17,258 nucleotides of DNA from Clostridia bacterium (GCA_900766585.1 CAAFVV010000006.1:1-17258); one strand, 5' to 3'. Numbered from the stretch's first letter, positions 1-7,626 are shown. Numbers and translations: made by a program. The notes: a model not told the origin generated them from the letters alone.

Positions 1-56
1 AATTTATCTGCTTTCTGGGTTATTTTTAGCAATTTAATTATACAGTAAGCAAAGCG

Positions 57-96
57 ACCGGGCAACCCTTTTTTTCGGGCTGCCCGGTTGTTTTTT
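57..96 (+). terminator. Rho-independent terminator of a gene left of the window
   Basis: An 8-bp stem (ACCGGGCA at 57-64, TGCCCGGT at 81-88) is followed by TG and six T. The T-run lies on the plus-strand side only, so it ends a rightward gene whose coding part is outside the window. The minus-strand side is followed by TCGCTTT, a poor U-tract. Confidence 0.8.
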
Positions 97-125
97 GGCT
101 GTCTTAACTCGACAGCCCCTTTTTC
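97..125 (+). terminator. Second, tandem rightward terminator
   Basis: GGCTGTC (97-103) and GACAGCC (111-117) form a 7-bp stem with a 7-nt loop, followed by CC and five T. It directly follows the first terminator, giving a double stop that also protects the convergent VanY gene ending at 136 from read-through. Confidence 0.65.
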
Positions 126-135
126 TCTATCCGCG

Positions 136-1089
136 TCAGTTCGCCTGCTGCTCAAGATACTCCTCAAGCGTCAGGTTATTCTTCATAATATACGACGCGA
201 CCTCCTTGCCGACATAGCGGTAATGCCACGGCTCATAGGTATAGCCCGTGATCCCCTCCTTGCCCTTGGGATACCGCAGAATATAGCCGTAGTCGGCGCA
301 GTGTGCGATCAGCCATTTATAGGCATCTGTCTTGGAAAAGGATTCGGACAGATGACTATAGGAGCCGCCCAGAATGTCCGCCGCAAGGCCGGTGTTATGC
401 TCACTCGTACCCGGACGCGCCGTATCCTTCGCCACCTCTTTTTCGGCTTCTTCACGGCTCATACCCTTGTTCATGTTGTTCTTGACCCGGTTGTTGAACA
501 GATACGCCTGCTTTTCCACCGTGCGGTAACCCGAGCAGATGCGCAGGTTGTACTGTTTGCCGTCATTCAGCATCGCCTTGAGCGATTCATAGGCGCGCAC
601 ATCCACCTTTTCGTTGCTGTTGCCGCGCAGACCGCCTTTGACCTCAATATTGTCGTCAAACGAATCGGGCAGAGGATTCCAGGGGTTCGCCAACACTAGA
701 TTCCACGGCGCAGTCGACCGATCCTGCACGAAATGCCCCTCCACCGGCAGAGCCGTCGCCGCCGTGCCGGTCTTTTGGGTCGTCTGCTTTGTCGTCTGCT
801 TCGTTGTGTTCAGCACATAGGAGGTACCGAAGGTCGTTTTCACCGTCGTTGTCGGCGCAGTCGTTGTCACCACAGACGAGGCCGACGTGGACACCACAGC
901 TTGTGTAGTGGTCACGGTATCGGAAGGCTCACTGCTTTCGGCAGGCGTTTTCGCGGTCAACAGCGTGATCGCGTGTGCCAGAAGTGCCGCGCCGCCGGCC
1001 ACCATCGCCACAGCGAGAACCGAGACCACGACGCGCTGACGCGCCCGCGCACTGCTTCTTTTTCTGCGGTGTCCGCTTGTTCTGCTCAT
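136..1089 (-). CDS. VanY-type D-alanyl-D-alanine carboxypeptidase (peptidase M15B)
   Basis: This 317-residue extracytoplasmic zinc peptidase is expected to trim the terminal D-Ala from peptidoglycan stem peptides. A basic cytoplasmic tail (1-19) precedes one membrane segment (about 20-44), then a Thr/Ser-rich linker (about 53-110) and the catalytic domain (about 130-317). The M15B signatures are visible: SGYRT at 186-190, TSEHNTGLAAD at 228-238 with zinc ligands H231 and D238, and EPWHYR with catalytic E286 and third ligand H289. The ATG overlaps the upstream yfbR-like stop as ATGA, and AAAGGAG lies 7-8 nt upstream. It is last in a four-gene operon. No vancomycin-resistance genes are nearby, so a housekeeping wall-remodelling role is more likely than resistance. 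I see no U-tract terminator on its own strand. Confidence 0.9.
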   Translation of the reverse strand: MSRTSGHRRKRSSARARQRVVVSVLAVAMVAGGAALLAHAITLLTAKTPAESSEPSDTVTTTQAVVSTSASSVVTTTAPTTTVKTTFGTSYVLNTTKQTTKQTTQKTGTAATALPVEGHFVQDRSTAPWNLVLANPWNPLPDSFDDNIEVKGGLRGNSNEKVDVRAYESLKAMLNDGKQYNLRICSGYRTVEKQAYLFNNRVKNNMNKGMSREEAEKEVAKDTARPGTSEHNTGLAADILGGSYSHLSESFSKTDAYKWLIAHCADYGYILRYPKGKEGITGYTYEPWHYRYVGKEVASYIMKNNLTLEEYLEQQAN

Positions 1090-1682
1090 ACTTCATTCTC
1101 CTTTTGACGTTGTTCATCCAATGTGGCACGGTAGGCCGGCAGACAGGTCTCCAAGAAGTACCCGACCACCGGGATCGGCAGCGCCCTCAGCGCCTCCTCC
1201 TGCGCCTGCCGCGCCGAAAGGAACTCGCGGTTGCCCTGCATAAGCTCCTCTTCGCATTTGATCAGTGCCGACAGCTTGTCCGCCGCTTTCATCAGCCGGT
1301 ATTCCGGCGTGTCGGTATCGGGCATCAGCAGCGGACGGTAATCCTCCCGCAGCTCCGGCGGCAGCATCTCCATAAGCTGCTGCGTCGCCGACTCCTCCAG
1401 ACAGCGGTATGCCTCCTGCATCTGCCCGGTCTTGTATTTAACAGGGGTCGGCAGGTCGCCGGTAAAAATCTCCGGCGCATCGTGATACAGCGCCAGCAGC
1501 ACGCATTTTTCCGCATCGTAATCCGTGCCGAAACGGGCGTTGGACAGCAGCGCCAGCCCGTGTGACAGCACCGCGACGTCATAAGAATGCTCGCAGATGT
1601 TTTCCGGCGATGTGTTGCGCATCAGCGCCCAGCGGCGGATCGTCTTCATGCGGGACAGCACCGCAAAAAAAGCGGAATCCAT
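1086..1682 (-). CDS. yfbR: YfbR-like 5'-deoxynucleotidase (HD superfamily)
   Basis: The 198-residue protein aligns by eye with Escherichia coli YfbR (about 199 residues) from its first residues: FFAxLSRMKxIxRWxLMRN at the N-terminus, ENICEHS, then YHDAPE and TGDLPTPVKY. YfbR removes the phosphate from deoxynucleoside 5'-monophosphates in the cytosol and depends on a divalent metal. The HD-domain metal ligands are H32, H67, D68 and D135, and the equivalent of the substrate-selecting tryptophan is W18. All key residues are present, so it should be active. The start ATG has a strong purine-rich site (GGAGGGAGAGG) just upstream. It sits 28 bp after the UPF0210 gene and overlaps the VanY gene by ATGA, so it is translated within the same operon. 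A broader HD-domain nucleotidase is the only alternative. Confidence 0.88.
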   Translation of the reverse strand: MDSAFFAVLSRMKTIRRWALMRNTSPENICEHSYDVAVLSHGLALLSNARFGTDYDAEKCVLLALYHDAPEIFTGDLPTPVKYKTGQMQEAYRCLEESATQQLMEMLPPELREDYRPLLMPDTDTPEYRLMKAADKLSALIKCEEELMQGNREFLSARQAQEEALRALPIPVVGYFLETCLPAYRATLDEQRQKENEV

Positions 1683-1710
1683 ACCTCTCCCTCCTTCGGC
1701 AATAGCGGTA

Positions 1711-3069
1711 TCAGTTTTTCAGGCTGTGCAGCGGAGCGGGGATCCGGCCGCCGCGGGCGACAAATTCCGCCGCACTCTCCGGATGCACCGGCATGACCGG
1801 CGCACTGCCGAGCAGCCCCCCGAATTCCACGGTATCCCCCACCTGCTTGTCCGGGGCGGGAATCAGGCGCACCGCCGTCGTCTTGGTGTTGACCACGCCG
1901 ATCGCCGCTTCGTCCGCGATAATGGCGGAGATCGTCTCCGCCGAGGTATCCCCCGGCACTGCGATCATATCCAGACCGACCGAGCAGACGCAGGTCATGG
2001 CTTCCAGCTTGGACAGCGTCAGCACGCCGGACGAGGCGGCGGCGATCATGCCCTCATCCTCCGACACGGGAATAAACGCGCCGGAAAGACCGCCCACATG
2101 ACTTGATGCCATCACGCCGCCCTTTTTCACGGCATCGTTGAGCAGGGCAAGCGCCGCCGTCGTGCCGTGGGTGCCGCAAACCTCAAGCCCCATCTCCTCC
2201 AGAATACGCGCCACGCTGTCGCCGACAGCGGGAGTCGGCGCCAAACTCAGATCCACCACGCCGAACGGCACGCCGAGCCGCGCCGACGCCTCCTGCGCCA
2301 CGAGCTGACCCATGCGGGTCACGCGGAAAGCGGTCTTTTTGATCGTGTCCGCCACCACGTCAAACGGCTGCCCCTTGACCTGCTTTAACGCATGGCACAC
2401 CACGCCGGGGCCGGACACGCCCACGTTGATGACCCGCTCCGGCTCGCCGATGCCGTGGAACGCGCCCGCCATAAACGGGTTATCCTCAACGGCGTTGGCA
2501 AACACCACCAGCTTCGCGCAGCCGAAGCCGCCGCGGTCCGCAGTCTTTTCCGCCGTCTCCTTGATGATCCGACCCATCAGCGCCACGGCATCCATGTTGA
2601 TGCCCGCCTTGGTCGTGGCGACATTGACGCTGGCACAGACGAGCGAGGTCTCGGCGAGCGCCTGCGGGATCGCGCGGATCAGGCGTCGGTCGCCTGAGGT
2701 AAAGCCCTTGTGCACCAGAGCGGAGAAGCCGCCGATAAAGTTCACCCCGCAGGCTGCCGCCGCGCGGTCCAGCGCATGGGCAAACGGAACGAAATCCTCG
2801 GTTTCGCAAGCCTCGGCGGCAATCGCCATCGGCGTGACGGCAATACGCTTGTTCACGATCGGGATCCCAAGCTCCCGCTCGATCGCCTCGCCGGTCGGCA
2901 CCAGCTTTTCCGCACTTTTGGTGATCTTGTCGTAGATCTTCTGCGCACAGATCTTCGGATCGGAATGGGCGCAGTCCCGCAGAGAGATGCCCATCGTGAT
3001 CGTGCGGATATCCAGATGCTGATGGTCGATCATGTCGATCGTCTGCATTATATCGGTATGAGTCAGCAT
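1711..3069 (-). CDS. UPF0210 (DUF711, PFL-like) family protein
   Basis: This 452-residue protein has the full length and typical sequence of the UPF0210/DUF711 family. Signatures include the N-terminal DIRTITMGISL, the Gly-rich GVNFIGGFSALV, NVGVSGPGVV and a C-terminal SSHVGGLSGAFIPVSED. The family adopts a fold related to pyruvate formate-lyase/ribonucleotide reductase barrels, but its biochemical function is not established. I see no glycyl-radical motif evidence to call it an enzyme of that class. The start ATG is preceded by GAGGTG, 5 nt away, which overlaps the TGA of the ACT gene, so the two are probably translationally coupled. Gene pairs of this ACT protein plus UPF0210 recur in Gram-positive bacteria, suggesting the ACT protein regulates or binds this one. 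Confidence 0.9.
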   Translation of the reverse strand: MLTHTDIMQTIDMIDHQHLDIRTITMGISLRDCAHSDPKICAQKIYDKITKSAEKLVPTGEAIERELGIPIVNKRIAVTPMAIAAEACETEDFVPFAHALDRAAAACGVNFIGGFSALVHKGFTSGDRRLIRAIPQALAETSLVCASVNVATTKAGINMDAVALMGRIIKETAEKTADRGGFGCAKLVVFANAVEDNPFMAGAFHGIGEPERVINVGVSGPGVVCHALKQVKGQPFDVVADTIKKTAFRVTRMGQLVAQEASARLGVPFGVVDLSLAPTPAVGDSVARILEEMGLEVCGTHGTTAALALLNDAVKKGGVMASSHVGGLSGAFIPVSEDEGMIAAASSGVLTLSKLEAMTCVCSVGLDMIAVPGDTSAETISAIIADEAAIGVVNTKTTAVRLIPAPDKQVGDTVEFGGLLGSAPVMPVHPESAAEFVARGGRIPAPLHSLKN

Positions 3070-3078
3070 AGCGGCACC

Positions 3079-3348
3079 TCAGATCCTGTGCATGGCATTG
3101 AAGATATCTTCGTTTTGAATACGGATAGACAGCCCGAGTCTCTCGCCCTCATCGAAAAGCGCCTGCCGCACCTCCTCAAACGGTACGGTCGCCTCGGTGA
3201 GATCCGTCAGCATGGTCATGGTAAAAAACTCCTGCATCACGGTCTGGCTGATATCCACAATATTGACGCCCCGCGCCGCCAAAACGGCACAGACAGCGGC
3301 AATGATCCCCTTTTGATCGGGGCCGATCACGGTGACAATAGCTCTCAT
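3079..3348 (-). CDS. Small ACT-domain protein (UPF0237 family)
   Basis: An 89-residue single ACT domain that starts MRAIVTVIGPDQKGIIAAVC and keeps the typical GPDQKGI loop and ISQTVM strand. ACT domains bind small ligands, often amino acids, and usually act as dimers. I chose ATG at 3348 because GAGGAG lies about 9 nt upstream and the ACT fold begins right there; a longer reading from GTG at 3387 would overlap the predicted transcription start region. It is the first gene of the operon, 9 nt ahead of the UPF0210 gene. A regulatory partnership with UPF0210 is inferred from conserved pairing; the ligand is unknown. Confidence 0.9.
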   Translation of the reverse strand: MRAIVTVIGPDQKGIIAAVCAVLAARGVNIVDISQTVMQEFFTMTMLTDLTEATVPFEEVRQALFDEGERLGLSIRIQNEDIFNAMHRI

Positions 3349-3390
3349 ACGGCAAAACTCCTCTTTTCGACAGTTCCGGCATTCCACTGT

Positions 3391-3419
3391 ATTGTATCAC
3401 ACTCCTCCGAAAAAGTAAA
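3391..3419 (-). promoter_or_regulatory. Sigma-A promoter of the ACT-UPF0210-yfbR-vanY operon
   Basis: On the minus strand, TTTACT (3414-3419) and TACAAT (3391-3396) are separated by exactly 17 bp. The predicted start near 3384 gives a leader of about 36 nt with GAGGAG before the ATG at 3348. Confidence 0.65.
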
Positions 3420-3445
3420 GAGCCATGCCGGAAAACCGACATGGC
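3408..3445 (-). terminator. Terminator of the lipoprotein gene
   Basis: On the minus strand GCCATGTCGG and CCGGCATGGC form a 10-bp stem with one mismatch and a TTTT loop (3422-3445). A T-rich tail (TCTTTACTTTTT) follows. That tail contains the -35 element of the downstream operon promoter. Confidence 0.65.
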
Positions 3446-3497
3446 AAATGCCCGGCAAAGCACAGCATATCCATTAAGTTCGTTTCGGCTATCGATC

Positions 3498-3842
3498 CTA
3501 CTCTTCTCTAAAGTCGTAAACATCTTTTAAAACATTTAATGTTCGACCATTTATAACAACTGTCTCTTCGTCGATCCAGTTAACCTCGGCTTCCTCCTCG
3601 TGATAACCCCAATAAATATTTTTCCTGCTGGCATGATGATGATCGACAAGTTCTCCGCGTATGGCAAAATCGGTAGTTGCTCCACCATTGCACAAATAAA
3701 TATTCAATGTAAAACTTGAACCGGGAGATTCATAAGAATTCACAAATTCTCCTTGCGGAAGGTTGGCCATTTTTCCGCAAGAAGTCAATAGTAGTACAAA
3801 CAAGATAACCGGCACTATCATTTTGATGTATTTTGCGTTCAT
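3498..3842 (-). CDS. Small lipoprotein, DUF5412-like
   Basis: The 114-residue product has a short basic start, a hydrophobic segment (about 8-19) and a lipobox ending LTSC with C22, so it should be lipid-anchored outside the cell. The mature part matches my recollection of DUF5412: a CNGGATTDFAIRGE strand, then NIYWGYHEEEAEVNWID, VVINGRTLNV and a terminal DVYDFR. Its function is unknown. The ATG has AGAGGGGTG about 6 nt upstream. Codon and base use are clearly more AT-rich than the flanking genes. A weak promoter (TTTAAA, 17 bp, TATTAT) can be read about 60-100 bp upstream. Family assignment is from memory and moderately sure. Confidence 0.75.
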   Translation of the reverse strand: MNAKYIKMIVPVILFVLLLTSCGKMANLPQGEFVNSYESPGSSFTLNIYLCNGGATTDFAIRGELVDHHHASRKNIYWGYHEEEAEVNWIDEETVVINGRTLNVLKDVYDFREE

Positions 3843-3988
3843 AAAACACCCCTCTTATATTCAATATATCCGAATCCTATAATTCTGATAATAGAGTTTA
3901 AAATATCGGTTTTAAATAATGTATTTCCGTATGAAATCATTGCTAAATCCCTTGGGTCATCAAAAATGACCGCCGGTATTTCCACAAA

Positions 3989-4717
3989 TCAGATTTTTCG
4001 CTCTCTATACACATCAAACTGCCGTCCGTTCCCGACACTGTCCTTCAAGCAGCCGTCCGCGCCATACTCATAGACCGTGTATGTTTTCAGCAAACCGTTT
4101 TCCACACAGAAAACATATCGGTCATGGCTGAAAATGGGCGCACCTTTCTTTCCGAAAAAGCAATCATACCAGTCCACAATCATTTTATTCTCTGTGTAGG
4201 TATATTCCTCCCGCCTGCATTCCGTGATTCTTCTTCTGATGACCGGATCGACCTGCACATACGCTGCGGTAAACTCTGCGTAGGTTTGTAATCTCCCCTT
4301 GTCATATAGTGCCTCGGAATACCCATCCGCCACATTATCCGCCTTATCGAAAGACAGACCTATATCCATTTGCCCCTCATGAATAATGATCTCGCGGTTA
4401 TAGGGGGACTCCGTATAGATCAAACGGTCATCCGCATCAAATCCATAGCGAAAATTCGGCTTGCTTCGAGCCGTAATCCTCTTCAGCAGCTTCCCGCGCT
4501 TCACGCCGCCGACGACAATATCCGCAATTATGCTCGGGTGATAATACCCCTGCCGCAGGCAGTCGCCGCCGGAGGAGCGTTCCTCCCGAACGATCCTGTC
4601 CGCCGCTTCGCAAAAAAGCGCCCTGCGATGCTTCTGATACGCAGAGAGCTTTTTGAAGACTCTGCTCACCTTCGATACAAAAAACGGTATACCCCGGCAG
4701 GAATCCGACACAAACAT
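3989..4717 (-). CDS. Hypothetical protein, unrecognised
   Basis: I do not recognise a family for this 242-residue protein. It begins with a basic region (VSKVSRVFKKL, then KHRRA) and continues with alternating hydrophobic/charged strands and several aromatic-rich patches (RYGFDADDRLIYTES, IVDWYDCFF, YTVYEYGADG), suggesting a beta-rich soluble domain. No membrane segment or signal peptide is apparent. The start is uncertain: ATG at 4717 has only a weak GGATGG about 4 nt upstream, and GTG at 4756 has none. It lies about 60 bp after the tyrosine phosphatase gene on the same strand, so it may share its transcript. With the lipoprotein next to it, it forms an accessory-looking patch. Clean codon structure over 240 codons supports that it is real. 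Confidence 0.65.
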   Translation of the reverse strand: MFVSDSCRGIPFFVSKVSRVFKKLSAYQKHRRALFCEAADRIVREERSSGGDCLRQGYYHPSIIADIVVGGVKRGKLLKRITARSKPNFRYGFDADDRLIYTESPYNREIIIHEGQMDIGLSFDKADNVADGYSEALYDKGRLQTYAEFTAAYVQVDPVIRRRITECRREEYTYTENKMIVDWYDCFFGKKGAPIFSHDRYVFCVENGLLKTYTVYEYGADGCLKDSVGNGRQFDVYRERKI

Positions 4718-4778
4718 CACCCCATCCACACGGGCAGTCCATGCCCGTCTCCGCACAGCTTACAGAATGACGGGCTGC

Positions 4779-5234
4779 TCACCCACCGTATCCGCAGGCG
4801 GCAAGCAGCGCGCGGCAGCCCCGCTCAATGTCGCGGTAAGCCGTCTCAAAATCGCGGGTGTACCACGGATCAGCCACATCTCCGTCCTGCTCCGTCAGCG
4901 ACAAAAGCCGCTGCACACTGTCCGGCAGCTGACCAAACCTGTGCATGAGCGCCCGCCGGTTCTTCTCCTCCATCACGAGGATATAATCAAATCCGGCCAG
5001 ATCCTCCGCCGTGATCCGCCGCGCGGTGTGCGGCTGTACCGCAACCCCGTGCCGCCGCAGGATTTCCTTTGCGGCGGGATACATTCCGTTGCCCTCTTCC
5101 TCGTCGCTCGTTCCCGCCGAATCCACCGCAAACTGCGCGGCGCAGCCCGCCTCTTTTATCATTTGACGGAACAGGCACGCTGCCATTGGCGAGCGGCAGA
5201 TATTGCCCAGACAGACAAACAGCACCTTTGTCAT
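4779..5234 (-). CDS. Low-molecular-weight protein-tyrosine phosphatase
   Basis: This 151-residue cytosolic enzyme has the family P-loop right at its N-terminus: VCLGNICRSP with nucleophile C8 and phosphate-binding R14 (CX5R). The general-acid loop is present as DPWYT (D122-P123). Length is typical for the family. Substrates may be phosphotyrosine proteins or, in Gram-positives, arginine-phosphorylated proteins (the YwlE branch); I cannot decide between them by eye. I chose ATG at 5234: GGGAGGA is about 7 nt upstream, whereas the ATG at 5249 overlaps that site. The start overlaps the stop of the ComEA-like gene as ATGA, implying translational coupling. Confidence 0.92.
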   Translation of the reverse strand: MTKVLFVCLGNICRSPMAACLFRQMIKEAGCAAQFAVDSAGTSDEEEGNGMYPAAKEILRRHGVAVQPHTARRITAEDLAGFDYILVMEEKNRRALMHRFGQLPDSVQRLLSLTEQDGDVADPWYTRDFETAYRDIERGCRALLAACGYGG

Positions 5235-5575
5235 GATGCTTCCTCCCATTCTCCTACATACATGTACCGGCTCCAGGCCCGCAGCCGCGCTTCGCCGATC
5301 CCGTTGACCCGCATCAGCTCCTCAAGCGAGTCAAACCCGTGATGACGTTCGCGGTAGTCGATAATGCGCGCCGCCATCACCGGTCCGATCCCGGGCAGCG
5401 CCATCAATTCTTCGGCGGTGGCGGTATTCAGGCACACCTCGCTGCCGCCCGTCACACCGGACACCGCCGGCATGGATGCGTCGCCGGACCAAGCCGGCGC
5501 TTCCATGACCGCAAAGGCGCATACCGCGAGGATCAGACCCGCGCAAAGCACACCGGTCAGACGATTTACAGCCAC
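5231..5575 (-). CDS. Membrane-anchored helix-hairpin-helix protein, ComEA-like
   Basis: The 114-residue product has an N-terminal hydrophobic anchor (about 6-25), a short linker, and a ComEA-type helix-hairpin-helix domain: CLNTATAEELMALPGIGPVMAARIIDYR in outline, then a second hairpin VNGIGEARL. ComEA binds incoming DNA at the cell surface during natural transformation. This copy lacks the SLBB-like N-terminal domain of the Bacillus protein, and no comEC is adjacent, so a competence role is only inferred. A start at GTG 5575 is chosen because GGAGGAGG lies 7-8 nt upstream; the GTG at 5596 precedes that site. It overlaps the phosphatase gene by ATGA. Confidence 0.82.
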   Translation of the reverse strand: MAVNRLTGVLCAGLILAVCAFAVMEAPAWSGDASMPAVSGVTGGSEVCLNTATAEELMALPGIGPVMAARIIDYRERHHGFDSLEELMRVNGIGEARLRAWSRYMYVGEWEEAS

Positions 5576-5605
5576 AATCACGCCTCCTCCGTTCACTCAC
5601 ACCAA

Positions 5606-5641
5606 ACGGCAAAATCCCCGACGGGGAAGCGCTTTTGCCGT
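5606..5641 (-). terminator. Intergenic hairpin between the M23 and ComEA-like genes, possible attenuating terminator
   Basis: A 9-bp perfect outer stem (ACGGCAAAA at 5606-5614, TTTTGCCGT at 5633-5641) encloses a CCCCG/CGGGG hairpin (5616-5626). On the minus strand it is followed by TTGGTG, a weak U-tract. It lies 34 nt after the M23 stop and could partly terminate or define an mRNA end. Confidence 0.4.
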
Positions 5642-5674
5642 ACCCGCCGGGGATTCTTCGTAGCCCTCGCAGCC

Positions 5675-7543
5675 TCAGCGGCTGACATATTTCCACGGAC
5701 TGACGATTTTACCGTTTTGTTCAACCTGAAAATGCAGATGGGCACCGGTCGAGTAGCCGGTCGAGCCGACCTTGGCGATCACCTGTCCCTGCTTGACGGA
5801 ATCGCCGCGCCGCACAAGCAGCTTGCTGCAATGCTCATACATAGTCACCAGTCCGCCGCCGTGGTCGATGCGGACATAGTTGCCGTAGCTCCAGTGATAG
5901 CCCGCCTCGATGACCCGTCCACCGTCCGCCGCCACGATAGAAGCGCCGTAAACGCCGCCGCCGGAGATGTCAATCCCCTTATGCCCGCGATATCCTCGCA
6001 GAGACTCACGCGCACCGAAATCGGATGTGATCAGACGGTAGCCGGGCAGCGGCCAGATCAGACGGCCGGTCGCCTCGCCCTTGGAGGCGTTCGGGTTGAT
6101 CTCCTTCGAGCCGACGACCAGCACGCGGTCGGTCGGCTGGCGCGTCACCTTGGTGCTGACGACCTTGCGCGACTGCTCGATGCCGTCAAGATACACCACC
6201 TCGGCTGTCACCTTTTGTATGCCCACCTTGCCGGAGGAACGCACCGACGAATAGGTTACATATTTGGAGGAATCATAGGTCTTTTTCGTCTCGAACGGAA
6301 TTTCTTCCTCATAGACGATCGTGCGCACGACCTGCACCTGCAGGCGCGGCTGCGCCCGCTGAACGAGCAGCTTGTCGCCAATGTGGATCGAGTCGGAAAC
6401 ATAGGTCGGGTTGAGCGCCCGCAGCTCGGACAGCGTCATATTGTGCTTGCGGGCGATGCCGCCGAGCGTGTTGCCCGCCTGCACCTCATAGTATTTATCG
6501 ACGATCTGTTCAGCCGTCAGCCGCTTTTTCAGATCCACAGGACTGATCGCCGCCGACGTGGGATACAGCCCGTCCACAATCTCCACCGACTGCACAAACT
6601 CCGTCCGCTCGTTGGCGCTGCCGTCCGAATAGGACGCCAAAATGCTCTCCAGAATACCGTCAAGCGTCTCGCGGCTGCTGATCGCGCCCTCAAATTCGCC
6701 GTCGATATACAGCCCCGACAGCTCGGAAATCGACTCACCCGCATTTTGCAGAATGCGGTCACAGACGGTGTGCGAGTCAATCAGCGTCGCTTCGCTGTTG
6801 GCAGTCAGCCGCAGCGTCGGCTGCGAAAGCGCCAGCCCGTCACTGTTCTTCAGCGCCGCAGACAGCGTCGAATTTGCAGTCGAAGTCTGGGCAGCCGCAG
6901 GGGCTTTCGCCTCATCAGCAGAGGCGTTCAGCGAGACGACACGGTCGGACGCCAGTGCTGCCCCCTGCGTGAACACCTCGGCGCGGTCGATATACCCGAG
7001 ACTCGCCCCGTCATACTCGACCTCCATCACATAGCGGCAATTGACCCAGTAGCGCACGGTAAACGCCAGCGCGAGCGCCGCGGCAAGCGGGAAAGCGACA
7101 TTGCCGATCGACTTGAGTGCGGGGGCATGGCGACGGACCGCACAGCCCGGCAGCGACAATATCTGCATAATACCGCCCATAACCCCATGGGAAAAGCCCG
7201 TGCGCACGCGCTTCGCCGCCAAAGAAAAGCCCCTGCCGAAGCGCACACACTCCGCCCATGCCGCGCGCAGGCGGCACAGGAGCAGGCGATCCAGCACCCG
7301 GTAGCAGACCTTACCGAGCTTGTCCAGCCACAACGACAGCACTCGCCGTCTGTGGCGGGAGCGGCGCATGACCGATGCCCCTAAAATATACAGAAAACGG
7401 TAAAATTCGGAATTTTCCGCCGCAGATCGCCCTGCGGCACGGCTCGCGGTATCTTTCCGCAAGATCCTCACGTCCTTTCGCATACGCCGCCGAAGAGCGG
7501 CTGACGTGTCATCGGCGGGAGTACCCGCCCCGTAAAAAAGCAC
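5675..7543 (-). CDS. Membrane-anchored peptidoglycan endopeptidase with LysM, G5 and M23 domains
   Basis: A 622-residue wall hydrolase by the chosen start. A long, strongly basic cytoplasmic region (1-148) precedes a membrane segment (about 149-167). Outside follow a large region with two similar beta/alpha parts, a LysM domain (YYEVQAGNTLGGIARKHN onward), a G5 domain (VVRTIVYEEEIPFETK onward) and a C-terminal M23 domain. M23 zinc and catalytic residues are intact: H521 and D525 (GHKGID), H571 (MYEH), H602 and H604 (HLHF). M23 enzymes cut peptidoglycan cross-bridges. GTG at 7543 is preferred because GAGGGG (7551-7556) is 7 nt upstream and a strong promoter lies at 7627-7655. ATG 7483 lacks such a site; ATG 7369 has AGGGG and would give 564 residues. 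The N-terminus is therefore not settled. Confidence 0.88.
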   Translation of the reverse strand: MLFYGAGTPADDTSAALRRRMRKDVRILRKDTASRAAGRSAAENSEFYRFLYILGASVMRRSRHRRRVLSLWLDKLGKVCYRVLDRLLLCRLRAAWAECVRFGRGFSLAAKRVRTGFSHGVMGGIMQILSLPGCAVRRHAPALKSIGNVAFPLAAALALAFTVRYWVNCRYVMEVEYDGASLGYIDRAEVFTQGAALASDRVVSLNASADEAKAPAAAQTSTANSTLSAALKNSDGLALSQPTLRLTANSEATLIDSHTVCDRILQNAGESISELSGLYIDGEFEGAISSRETLDGILESILASYSDGSANERTEFVQSVEIVDGLYPTSAAISPVDLKKRLTAEQIVDKYYEVQAGNTLGGIARKHNMTLSELRALNPTYVSDSIHIGDKLLVQRAQPRLQVQVVRTIVYEEEIPFETKKTYDSSKYVTYSSVRSSGKVGIQKVTAEVVYLDGIEQSRKVVSTKVTRQPTDRVLVVGSKEINPNASKGEATGRLIWPLPGYRLITSDFGARESLRGYRGHKGIDISGGGVYGASIVAADGGRVIEAGYHWSYGNYVRIDHGGGLVTMYEHCSKLLVRRGDSVKQGQVIAKVGSTGYSTGAHLHFQVEQNGKIVSPWKYVSR

Positions 7544-7565
7544 ATCGGCGCCCCTCGGAGCTGCT

Positions 7566-7612
7566 GTTTCGCCCCGCTGCGCCGTTTCGCCCCGCTGCGC
7601 CGTTTCGCCCCT
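7566..7612. repeat. 18-bp tandem repeat, 2.6 copies
   Basis: The unit GTTTCGCCCCGCTGCGCC occurs at 7566-7583 and 7584-7601 without mismatch, with a partial third copy from 7602. It lies in the untranslated leader of the M23 gene, between its promoter and its ribosome binding site. Confidence 0.85.
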
Positions 7613-7626
7613 GTGTGCTTTCTCTT

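Noticed and set aside
136..1089. Vancomycin-resistance cluster
   Set aside because: Only the VanY-type enzyme is present; no VanA/H/X or VanRS neighbours, and the operon partners are housekeeping genes.
3955..3971. GGTCAT/ATGACC inverted repeat after the unrecognised gene as a terminator
   Set aside because: Only 6 bp of stem and no U-tract on the minus strand.
5339..7384. 681-codon open frame on the plus strand opposite the M23 gene
   Set aside because: It is a GC-rich antisense shadow, full of His/Arg runs, with no recognisable domain, and lies over a well-supported minus-strand gene.
7566..7612. CRISPR-like repeat
   Set aside because: Copies are directly adjacent without spacers and there are only 2.6 of them.
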